Source: Uloborus plumipes (taxonomy: Eukaryota > Arthropoda > Arachnida > Araneae > Uloboridae). From it: DNA of 64,000 bases. Positions 46,800 to 57,051 of the stretch are shown here, in pieces; the first letter of the stretch is position 1, and every line of letters starts with the position of its first letter. Where the stretch lies: NCBI GenBank assembly GCA_038373865.1, contig JAXGGA010003004.1:1-64000 (forward strand), given 5' to 3'. The notes under the pieces were generated by a model. That model made no database searches. It worked only from the letters and a program-made list of their open reading frames with translations, and was not told where the DNA came from. The translations under genes and the position numbers were made by a program.

Positions 46800-47425
46800 A
46801 ACTTACATCAATGACCTTGTTAGCTGAGGGTACGACATTTTAGAAAATTGTGGGGGTGATTTATTTGATTCATGTGAACAAATTTCAATACATCTAAAAT
46901 ACCGAGTTCGAAATTTGGAAAGATTTTATCTTTGATAGATGCTCAAATTTCCTGTAAGATATATTTATAATCCTATCAGATAGGTTTATTACGGGATTTT
47001 TTTTGACCTCGTGCCCGTTAGCTTCCGATTCCACTTCAAATTGTAGAAATGATCCTTCGGATTATTTTCAACTGGGCTGAAGTGCTTGTGCGTGTATATG
47101 TGTTTAAAAAAAATATATTATTATTGACATCTTCTGTTTATTATGAAGGAACTCGAGAAAGACTTCCGTTTGGAAATTTAGAAGGAGGATGACTTATTTA
47201 ACTCATTTCAATGCACCTCAAGTACTGAATTCATTTCTTGAAAAGATTTTCTCTTTGATAGCTGCTTTAATTTCCACTACGGCGTTTTCATAATCCTCCT
47301 ATCTGGGTTGTTTACTGTAGGACTTTTTTGTTTTTTAATTAGTGCTCGTGGGCGTCCGATGCCACTTGAAATTTTAGGACTGATCCTTCGAGTTTTTGTT
47401 TGACGCTTTTGCGAACTGAATCTTC
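46800..47425. repeat. Diverged tandem duplication, about 315 bp period
   Basis: Unit 1 (about 46800-47100) and unit 2 (about 47130-47425) share, in order, GATTTATTTGATTCATGTG / GACTTATTTAACTCATTTC, TTTCAATACATCTAAAATAC / TTTCAATGCACCTCAAGTAC, AAAGATTTTATCTTTGATAG / AAAGATTTTCTCTTTGATAG, ATAATCCTATCAGATAGGTT / ATAATCCTCCTATCTGGGTT, CGATTCCACTTCAAATTGTA / CGATGCCACTTGAAATTTTA and TGATCCTTCG. Confidence 0.75.
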
Positions 47426-47506
47426 ATGTAAATATTAATTCGTTAACTATTATTTCAGTAAACATTTTTATCATCAATGCGAAATTTATTTTGTCATTCT
47501 CTTATC

Positions 47507-48152
47507 TTTAGGGCTACAGTACACACAAAAATGTATTTTTTCAATTATTGATCTATATGTCTAAAACTTTGTGTGCTTGTATACGTACTACATCTAAAAG
47601 CATAAAAAAGAATCGGTGCAAAAGCGATGAATACTTTTTTTGAAATTTAAAATTTAAAATTTTTTTAACAAAATTTCAAAATGTTCCATGCGTCACAATT
47701 TTTTTTTTTCAAACTTTGAATTTCCATTTAATTTTCAATCATTAACATGATTGTATAAATCTGTTCATTAAATTTTATGTGTTATGAGATAGTTTATAAA
47801 AGATGGGTGGAAATGAAAATTTATATGAATTTTTCATTTGAAAAATTTCATTTTTAGCCATCTTTTATAAACTGTCTCATAAAACATTACATCTAATGCA
47901 TAGATTTATGCAATCATGCCTAATAATTGGAAATTAAGGGAAAATTCAAAGTTTGAAAAAAAATTGTGACGCATGGAACATTTTGAAATTTTGTTAAAAA
48001 AATTTTAAATTTTAAATTTCAAAAAAAGTATTCATTATTTTTGCACCGATTCTTTTTTATGCTTTTAGATGCAGTAAGTATACAATCACAAAGTTTCAGA
48101 CATATAGATCAATAATTGAAAAAACACGTTTTTTGTATCACTGTAGCCTTAA
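47507..48152. mobile_element. Near-perfect 640 bp hairpin (foldback element)
   Basis: GGCTACAGT at 47512 pairs with ACTGTAGCC ending at 48148. Pairing continues almost without gap through CAATTATTGATCTATATGTC, GCATAAAAAAGAATCGGTGC, TTTGAAATTTAAAATTTAAA, CAAAATGTTCCATGCGTCAC and TTTATAAAAGATGG to a centre near 47830 with essentially no loop. Arms are about 310 bp. There is no coding capacity. High arm identity suggests a recent origin or arm homogenisation. Confidence 0.88.
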
Positions 48153-49643
48153 TAGTAAATTTTCTCCTGTGATATACGATTCATAGTGAATGAGCGAGCA
48201 TGTTTTCGAATTAGTTTGGTTTTGGATTACCCAGAGAAATTAGAAAAATATAAAAAAGTTCTTTCCTATATACTATATATATATATATATATAAATTTGA
48301 TATAAATTACTTTTATTGATTTATTAATTCTGAGTCATTTTCTCATGTTTACTGATTTCTGATTTGTAACTTAAGCAAGTCTTACTGCTGGTTTTTTCTG
48401 CTCAGAAATAAATGGTGATCAATTACAAATAGGTGCTTAGTTTTATATGGGAAAAAAACGAAATGCATTCAAGAAATTAGTAGCGGAAACGGATTTTTCA
48501 AAACTTTCTTGCAATTAAAATTTTAAAAAATCGTAGAAATGTTTTCAGTAAAATTGGCTGCGTGAATTTTCCCCATCAACTATGCGGAAAAAGTTTAAGA
48601 TGTAGTACAAATATGAATAGTGGTTTATTGAAATATAAATAGCTAACAACGAGGTACTACCGACATGAAGGTAAAAATCGCCAAGCGTCGAACAAAATCT
48701 GCCTTTTGATCTCATAAAGCGTTTTCACGGATAAAAATATTATTAAAACCACCAAAAGAGGTGATTAAGCATTTCGATAAAAAATTTCGCTTTACAGATT
48801 TGAAAAAAATCGTTGTTGGAAGCCCCTGCTCTTTTTAAAACTAAAATTTAGCGTGTCTATTTAGCATCATAGATACGATCTCAAGCTGGGTACCAGTTTA
48901 TCGCCTCTTTTTAAAAAAGTAAAAAAAGAAAAATTGAAAAGAGGGTCCACAAAAAATCGTAAGTGAAAAGGTGGAAAAGCGGTGTGAGCATAGGGGTGAA
49001 AAGCAGTGTCAAAAAACTACAATTTGACAGATTTCATCCACAGTTTATTTTGATAGAATTGTCTTATATTGTAATGAAACAAAATTACTGTTTTTGTGTG
49101 AAATTCAAAATTTGGTCTTTATGTGAAAATTCCGCTATATACAAAAAAAAAAAAAATACTTTTATAGTCACATGTTCTTGCTCTGTGTAAATAACTAATA
49201 TAATTAATTTTCAATGTAAGTAGCTATCAGCTTAGTGATTAGTTTAATAAATATTTTTCCAGCTTATTGACATTTTGTTCTTTTCGCTTTTTCCCCCCTT
49301 TTTCTTTTTTACCTGCGAATCGTTCAAATTTCTGATATGTTTTGATGATGTGAATATATTCTAGCTTTGTTCCCTTACCAATATTTAAAACATATTGAGC
49401 GGTTACTTTAGCAATTTAAAAGCTTATCGGAGTTTTCTAGAACCGCATAGAAACAGGCAACGAAACCTTTTTTTTTTTTTTTCTTTACCTATCAGCTCTC
49501 CTCAAGCTGGATTCATTCCTTTACGTATCAGTTTCATTAATCGTTCCGTATTTAAGTTTTGAAAAGAAAGAAGGAGAAAAAGTTTTCTTAAAAAAAGTTT
49601 TAGTTTCTTCTAAATTTTCCTTTTATTTTCTTCTTAATATGTT
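48153..49643. other. AT-rich sequence, nothing recognised
   Basis: A TA microsatellite lies at about 48273-48293. T- and A-runs are frequent. No bounded repeat or gene. Confidence 0.4.
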
Positions 49644-49691
49644 TTGTACCACGGCAAATTATTCAAGTTAGAATAATTTGTCGTGGTACAA
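49644..49691. repeat. 48 nt hairpin with 21 bp stem
   Basis: TTGTACCACGGCAAATTATT plus C (49644-49664) pairs with GAATAATTTGTCGTGGTACA plus A (49671-49691) around the 6 base loop AAGTTA. The single DNA mismatch is a G-T, which would be a G-U pair if transcribed from the plus strand, so the RNA stem would be unbroken. Confidence 0.8.
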
Positions 49692-51177
49692 GAACTCTGA
49701 TATCGTAATAATAGATGTGCTGTTGTTGTACCGAAGCTAGCCAAAAAAAATTCGCGCGTATTAATTATGTTTCATTGTCATAACTATTACAAGTTGTTAC
49801 GTAACTGAACTAACTCGATCAATAAAAAGTTGATGTAATGACTGTTAACAGGTTTTAGTGAATTGAAAATCCATCTCGTTCATTAAATATTAGTGAATTC
49901 CACCCAAATCTGCCCTTATTAACTATTTCAGCTGTTTTCAGTACGTTCCATATATTTGAAAAATTAATTCTTTTTCATTATACTTATAATTATTATTATT
50001 TATTATTATTGCTTCCATCAGTGTTTCATTCATTGTAGTATACTTATTGATACTTGATTTACCATCATCTCTTAATTTTATTTATTTATTTTTACTTTTT
50101 TTTTTCTTTTAAGTATGACACCAAATAATTATGCTGCTTGTGCTGTCAATCGCAATCAACAACTGTTTGCAAATATATTTTTATGTCTTTAATGGAAATA
50201 AAAAAATGATTGATTTTGCGACGTATACTTTTTTTATGAGATTGATTGATAGATGAATCCATAGCTACACATCCTGGATGCCCTCCCCCCCCCCCCCCCC
50301 CGAAGAAGACAAATGCCCCTAAAAACACTCCACTAAAACTTTCAATCGCGCAGTCTGCGCCATGACTCCCCTTCCCCCTTTGGTTGCGCACCCCTGGATG
50401 ACTTACGATCAAAGTAGAAATATATTGCAAATGTATGAAGTTAACTAGAAGGAAATGGTATCATAAAATGCTTAGATGAAATTGTTTTAATACAAATAAA
50501 TTTGTCTTTTTCTATCGTGGCTTATGTAAACATTTCCTTTTAGTCATTGTGCAGTGTCCGCTTTGGTGGTCTTTTTTTTTTTTTTTTTGCATGATCCGTT
50601 TTGGCGATCGCAGTACTTGTGATAATTCCGCTTTTGGGATGGCAATTTTTGTCACCTGTCCGGTTTAATGCAAAAGAAAATCCTAAATAGTATGAGCACC
50701 GGCAATATTTTGTACACTGGCATGCACTTGTTTTTTTTTTTTTTTTACTCCTTTATTTTTATTCATTTTTCGTTTTGTTTTTATTTATTCATTTTTTATT
50801 CTTTTTTTTTAAAGTTAATTATTTTGTATTAAGTTATTTGCAAAAAAAAAAAAAAAAAAATTGTAATTGAAAAAAAATATATGTTAAAACAATCAGTATA
50901 AATAATTTGATTGATTTACATAAGCTGTGCTTCATAAGATGTATTTAAACAACCTTTCTGACTTTTTGATGTAAAGCACCTCTGTCTGCCTCACTGTTAA
51001 ATCTTATCTGATTCTTATTTTATTGAGTGAACGTGTAAAAGACGATGAAAAAGGCATGTAATTTATTAAAACTTTTATGTTTGTTTTTAAATTCTTGAAC
51101 TTTTTCACTTTTTGTTCATATCTTTAACTGCCTTATTTACTGTCATAGAGTTTTTCAGCTGAACAAATGAACTCATT
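49692..51177. other. AT-rich sequence; a possible hAT end near 50400
   Basis: Mostly unrecognised. 50265-50402 starts CCTGGATGCCCTCCC, has a 17-base C run (50285-50301), and ends GGTTGCGCACCCCTGGATG. The latter, in reverse complement, reads CAGGGGTGCGCAACC, a classic hAT-type terminus. The left end is not a good match, so only one end is supported. 50530-50670 contains CCGTTTTGGCGATCGCAGTA, loosely like the tandem repeat at 1541-1643. Confidence 0.35.
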
Positions 51178-51607
51178 CTGTAACCTCTTAACGATCGGTT
51201 AATTTTCTAGAAAACGGTCATAAAAGTGCCTATTTTTTTTATCCCTGAAAGTCATTCGAAAAAACATGTATAAACAACATATACATTCATTTTTAATTTT
51301 TTATTTGTTTTTAGCTTGAAGTTTAAAAAAATTCATTTTTAAGGAAAAGCCATCTTTCAGGTTTACTATATCTGAATGTTGGTTTTCTAAAAGCAAGGAA
51401 AATTTTAAAATATATGTTTTAAGCACAAAAAATCCATTAAATATCCTGGTGCTGCTGTCTAAAGGGTGAAATGTTTTCGGTTAAAAGAAATGAATTAGTT
51501 TTAATCTTATTGGCGTGTTACTCCAGCCCAGAAATGTCACGGGAGCGAGAAATAACGAGCGAAACTCAGCCCGTGATTTTGACGGGAGCGAGCGGGAAGG
51601 GGTTAAC
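51178..51607. mobile_element. Possible MITE with imperfect terminal repeats
   Basis: The left end GTAACCTCTTAACGATCGGT and the inverse of the right end, TTAACCCCTTCCCGCTCGCT, agree at roughly two thirds of positions. The right part is CpG-rich with CGGGAGCGAG twice. Ends in this style are common among decayed TTAA-type elements, but the evidence is weak. Confidence 0.3.
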
Positions 51608-51660
51608 AACTGATATTTGACTGGCACTCTATTAAAGTTTTTTCACTGTATCGTGTCATC

Positions 51661-52183
51661 CAGGGGTGCCCACAGGGGGGGATTATGGCACAAGTTGCGC
51701 CATCATAATTTTTGGGGGTGGATTTTTTTAAACTAATTTATTTATTTATTTAAATTATTTATTAATTTATTTTTTAATTAAAATTATTTACTGATTTTTA
51801 ATGTAAATTATTCATTAATTTACTTTTTAACTTAAGTTATTTCTTTATTATTACTTATTTATTTATTTTGTGTGTGTGTGCTTGAAATCTCTGAAAGGGA
51901 AAAAAAGTGATTCTATTCTTCGCATAATTAGTACTTTAAAAATATTAATAATATACAAAAAAAAAGTTTCAATTTAAAAAAAAAATAACTAAAAATATTT
52001 AAAAATATAAACAAATATTATTTAAAAAAATAAATAAGTAACATTTAAAAAACAAAAAATGATATTTAAAAAATAAATAAAATAAAAAAGAGGGATAAAA
52101 ATCACAATAGGGTTCTGATTTTTTTGGGGGGGGGGGGGGGAATTTGCGCCATTGAGCTTGGGGGGGGGGGATGGGCACCCCTG
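51661..52183. mobile_element. Non-autonomous hAT element with perfect 8 bp target duplication
   Basis: The element starts CAGGGGTGCCCACAGGGGGG and ends GGGGATGGGCACCCCTG, terminal repeat CAGGGGTGCCCA. It is flanked on both sides by GTGTCATC (51653-51660 and 52184-52191). An 8 bp duplication and CAGGGGTGCCCA ends are hallmarks of the hAT superfamily. Inside, GCGCCAT words lie near both ends (GTTGCGCCATCAT and TTTGCGCCATTG) and the middle is decayed TTTATT / AAATAA sequence. G runs of 15 (52126-52140) and 11 (52160-52170) are present. No transposase. Confidence 0.95.
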
Positions 52184-52191
52184 GTGTCATC

Positions 52192-53448
52192 AACATGTCG
52201 CTTGCTTGAAATCTTTCTAGGCATAAGATAAAGGAGCCAAATCCAATCCCAATTCGTTTATGTTTAAAAATGCGTGCTTTCCTAAACTGCTTTCTAAGTT
52301 TCTTAATATTTCCAACGACTAGTCCAGAAGTACAAAACTTGCTTAAAGTATGATCAAGACTCGTTTATGTTTTGTGAATTGTGTGAAAACAAGGAAACTC
52401 TTCCATTTTACCATTAACGATTATATATTATGTTTCAAGTAACCTTGATATTAGCAGTTTCATTGGGTTAAATATTTTCAGAAATTATTCAGGTATGTCA
52501 ATATTTCACACCACCTCTGTGAATGAACATCAATGGTGTCCTCTAGATGCTTCACTGATTTTACGCAATTTTCCAGAGATGTGTAGAGCTCGATGAAACA
52601 GCCATAGACATTTTACCGATTTAATAGCCGAGCCTTTTGAACTAAAAGGGAATTTTTCAGACATGAACGGTTTTCTCATAATTGAACCCAAGATGGAACG
52701 TTTTAAAACTTTGTTGACTGCCTTTTTTCGAGGTCTTTGAACTAGAGAACTTAGGAATGTCAAATACGCTAAGAAGCTGTGTTCGTCGGAGCAAGGTATG
52801 CCTCTGGGAGACACGCTTAGATTCATCTCTGACTCTCATAAGCAGTCACTACCATTCAATCCCTATTGTCATTGCTTCTGTCATCGATTGCAGATTGTGC
52901 GGTGCAGGATTTCCTCCTACTACTTGGTGCTTTGAAAATAATCTAAAGTTAAGTTACTTCTGTACAGCCTTACATCTCTCTGGCTTTGCAGTTAATGTAA
53001 GGTACATCATGTTGCGAGTTCCAAGCGTTTTAGTGCTTTCTTCCGGAGGAGGTGTCCACATGCAAAGTTATCCTCCGTGCCCTCCGATCCGAAGATTTCA
53101 AGGAAGAAGAGATTTCAAGGTTTGAATTTCTTTTGTAGCTTGTAGCTGCAGATGTTCTGTTTGACGATGTGATACTCTGCTCAGTAGAATTACAAGATAT
53201 GTATAGAATTTTAAACGCAACAATATGATAGCAGTATTTGGACAGCCTGTTAAAAGTTTTAAGATTTATTCGTTCAAATTCCATGCCAATGCGTAAGATG
53301 AAATTGCGATGTGTTGTAAATCAGGAGCGCCCCCCCCCCCCCCCACCACCAGACAGTTGGGATTTTTTTTCTTATTCATAAAGGTTCAACTACCAAAAAA
53401 GTAGATTACACGAAAAGCCGTTTCAAGCGCAGACTTGATATTAGGGCT
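52192..53448. other. GC-richer patch open on both strands, unresolved
   Basis: 52530-53125 is richer in GC than its surroundings. On the plus strand 52757-53125 is open for 122 codons (MSNTLRSCVRRSKVCLW..), the longest frame in the window. On the minus strand 52530-52826 is open for 98 codons, with FLSSLVQRPRKKAVNKVLKR and LHISGKLRKISEASRGHH. Each strand has plausible splice sites (plus: AGCAAG|GTATGC at 52795; minus: an acceptor-like TCTCTAG near 52743). I recognise neither product. It could be an exon or a decayed mobile-element frame. A 15-base C run lies at 53330-53344. Confidence 0.25.
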
Positions 53449-54172
53449 TGATCGTTGGCATTTTTGGGCCGATGCCGATTATTTTTCGTTTCAAATGGCC
53501 GGTAGCCGATGCTTTTCTCCGATAGAAAATTTCAACAAATGGTTCCAGAAATGTACGTTTCAAACATTTTTTTAAGGAACAATAATGAATATAGTACATT
53601 GTAGAAACTTATGACAAGTCATATTTTTTTTTTAAAAAAAAGAAACGTTCTTCTTAAGTAACCGCGTATTTATTGTTGCCCCTTTTCTAGTCGGCGACAG
53701 AACCGGAAAATCAGGGAAATCATGGAAATTATTAATGTTCATTATCTGAAAATCAGAAATTTGTAACTATTATAGTTACACAATAATTGGGAATATACTG
53801 TGTTTCTTGAAATAGCTATATGACAGTTCTTTACTTATTTAGTTATTCGTTTTTGTCTTACATTTTTATTTCCCTTATTTAATTATTTTATGTTTTCATA
53901 CAAAAACTTTTAGATCCTTTTTTTGTGTGTAACACTTATGTTACAACTTCCTTCCGTTCTTTCTATAATTTCTTGCTATCATGCGTACGCGTAGTATGCA
54001 TTTGCTTTTGCTTCCCCGGTTATTTTTAATTTATGCAGCTTCAACGTAGCACTGATTTTCAAACTTATTGCTTATCTTCAAAGAAACAGAATCATAGTAA
54101 GGCTCGACCGGTGCATCGGCGCCGATGGTTGAAAGATTTATAGATCGGCATTGGCCGCCGATGCTAACTTAG
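53449..54172. mobile_element. Repeat with GCCGATG-rich ends, probably hAT-like
   Basis: The left part (53449-53525) reads TAGGGCTTGATCGTTGGCAT, then GGGCCGATGCCGATT and GGCCGGTAGCCGATGC. The right part (54098-54172) reads AAGGCTCGACCGGTGCATCG, then GCGCCGATGG, ATCGGCATTGGCCGCCGATG. The two resemble each other in the same orientation. The ATCGGC/GCCGAT theme is familiar from arthropod hAT elements. Borders and duplication could not be fixed. Confidence 0.35.
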
Positions 54173-56117
54173 ACAAAACAGCGGCCAATCGCCTCGGAAA
54201 ACATCCAAATGCCAATTTTGGTCTTCAACATTGGAGTTCAGAATTGGACTTCAGCATTCAAATGTTTTATAAAATTCACATACATAGCTTTACACGTATA
54301 TATTCGCCTCAGAGACTCGTTTTTAGGTTTAGATGTTTTACTGTTGCTCTCAGGCGATGATATGTATGTCACTTCCTCATACATATCATCGCTGTTTCAA
54401 TTGATAATACAAAAATCATTTCAAATTTTCCTACTATAATTTGCTAATTTTTTTTAGTGTATAAGAAATATAATTTGTGGATTACATTCACCACACCTCA
54501 CCATTTGTGTTACAAAAAATCATCTCAGGATTAAACGCTCCCGAGTGGTCTTAAATTCAATCAAACGTTTTTACTTTTCTAACGAACATTACTTTTAGTT
54601 CCATTCTAAATTAGCCCCTAGGAACAAGTTTATACACGCTGTGTAATCGCAAAATCTTTTAGGAGACATAGGTAACTGCAGGAAAAGGACAATATTAGGG
54701 GAGGAAATTAGGGAATCAATCTGAAGGGGAAATGATCAGTGAATGGACCATAAACAGCGGTTTTGCTGCTTGTTAAACCTTCTACCAAACCTGAAAAAGA
54801 AAATGCAGTTGTTGAAGCATGAAGACAATAGATCACATCTGCTTCTTTGCATGCCTGTAGCAAGTAAACCTCGAACCTGGTTGCATTGTTACACGGTGAA
54901 CGAACGTTTCTTTATTCTCATATTGTTTGCCCCGTCATAGCTTAATTGCAGTCTAAAACAAAGTCTAGTGAAAGTTTCAGCTGTAAGCTTTGTTTCAACT
55001 GGTTTGTGTACGTGAGGAAATAGTGGCGAATGCTTAGTTCGGTTTCATTCGTGGTAATTGTGTTTCGTATTTAAGCGTTTTCCAAATTTTATCGAAAATC
55101 AGGAAAATGTTTCACGTAGAAGAATGAGAATGCTTTCCAGTCGAATTCAAACTAAGTTCGAGACATTGTTGTAAATGTTACGATGGAAAGAATGTATTGT
55201 ATGTGCTCTGAATGAATTTAAGAGATGATTCCAAATTATGTTATAAGTGAAAAAAAAAATAGTACCACTTTTGGTGAAATTTCAACAAAGATGGTAATGA
55301 TGCCATTATGACAATGTTAAAAACATGTTTAAGAGAATTTTGAATTCGATTTGAAAAATATTTTCAGAAATGAAAAAATGATCTGAGTTAGCTCTCTTTC
55401 TTGAGTTATAATTAGGGGCAGAAAAATATCTTAGACTTAAAAATGTGTCGTGAATCTGCTTGTAGTTGAATTTTAATAATAATTTTAAACATTTTTATGA
55501 TTGAGAGAAGGATAAAAGAATCTCTTCATTGTTTAACTTGACGAAGAATGGAGAATAAAGAAAAGGAAGATACAAAAGAACACGCTATTGTAATAGCTCA
55601 ATGTTACCAATTATGTAATTGTAAAATGTGTCCCAGCTAACCACACTAAAAAAACCTTTCTCGTGATTTTTCGTAGCCAATTTCCCTTTTTTCAGCCACG
55701 TTAAAAAAAACTAACAGATGTTGCGTTTACATAAAAACAAAAGTGTGCCAGCAGCTTTTTCTACTTTTGAGAATACTCTCGTTTGTATTTATTGTGCAAC
55801 TGAAATCAAGCACTGTGAGCGCTTTTTTATGGTTTTTTCAAAGTTTTTAACTTTTTGAAAGACTCAAACATACAAATGGCATAATTTAAAGCCTTTGGTT
55901 TGGTCCTTTAAAGCATTTGCTGCAATTAATCGCACCTTGCTGTTTATTTTGTTTTCAGAAATATCACCTCCGAGGCTAATTTGCAAGAAAATTAAGTTTG
56001 ACAATCACAGTTTAAGTTTCACAACATTTTGAATTATTAAAACGAACTCCTTACAAAAAAAAAAAAAAAAAACAATGCGTCGGTCGAATAATTCTTGTTT
56101 GTTAACTCATTCTTATG
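54173..56117. other. AT-rich sequence, no supported gene
   Basis: No bounded element. Two overlapping short frames at 54151-54439 are unsupported. A short palindrome, GATGATATGTATG..CATACATATCATCGC, lies at about 54355-54392. An A run is at about 56056-56074. Confidence 0.4.
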
Positions 56118-57051
56118 TAGGGTTGGTTAGGGTAAGTGGGCCCCCTTTTTAGAACAGTTCGTTTTTGAATCCTTATACAGCAGTTTTAAAGCAAAACAGA
56201 TTAAACTTGTTGACTTATTTTATCTTGGACATTATTAATAAACACAAGTTCAGCATTATTTCCTAAAAAAATGCTTTATATAGTTTTAACTATCGTATTC
56301 TTTAAAAAATGTCGTGGGGGACCCACTTACCCCCTAGGAAGGGGTAAGTGGGCCACCCTCCACTTATTTTTATTTAAAGTGAGCATATCTAAAAAAATCG
56401 GGTCCTACTTGATAAAGTATGTAAAATTTTAGTAGGATTTTTTTTTTTTTGTAAATGGTATCCATTAACGAGATATCTACTTACATTTAAATGTGTATGA
56501 CAGAAAATTATAAAGCGGAGTACAAAACAATTATGTTTGTGAAATTCATTAAGGGCCGTTAGGTATATTTTTTGCTTTTACATGTAAATTAGTATTTAGT
56601 TCATCAGAACTGCTTTTCATTTTGAAATCATCATTATTATGAGGGGGCACACTTACCCTAATAGGAAAAAACTACGGGGTAAGTGGGCCCCCTCCCCTTT
56701 AACACGTATTAATAATACTTTGCGTTAAAATTCCTATTGCAATATGTACTTCATGTTAAACTCTACAAGAAAACGCAATGAACGTAGAAAAAATTATAAA
56801 AATTAACCTTGAAACACTTCATTGAAAAATGTTGCTTGAACTCGCAAAAAAAATTTTTTTTGGAAATTTTTTTGATGTAAATTATAGAATCTAAATTTTT
56901 TTTTTTAAATAAAACTCAAATATATGCAAAACCAATCATTGTGATAAAATATAACATGATCAGTACAAAAAAGCATAAAAACTATATGAGTATTTCAGTT
57001 TTAAGGGGGGTTTCGGGTAAGTGGGTGGCCCACTTACCCGAACCAATCCTA
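56118..57051. mobile_element. MITE-like element built of GGTAAGTGGG hairpins, 934 bp
   Basis: The left end TAGGGTTGGTTAGGGTAAGT followed by GGGCC pairs with the right end ACTTACCCGAACCAATCCTA. Inside, the 12-mer GGGGTAAGTGGG or its inverse recurs at 56322-56352, at about 56650-56692 and at 57014-57040. Two of these form perfect hairpins: 56322-56333 with 56341-56352 (loop 7), and 57014-57025 with 57029-57040 (loop TGG). The rest is AT-rich and non-coding. Superfamily unknown. Confidence 0.75.

Noticed and set aside
50265..50402. A complete hAT element with CCTGGATG as target duplication.
   Set aside because: Only the right end (inverse CAGGGGTGCGCAACC) is a good hAT terminus; the left end does not match it, so a full element is not claimed.
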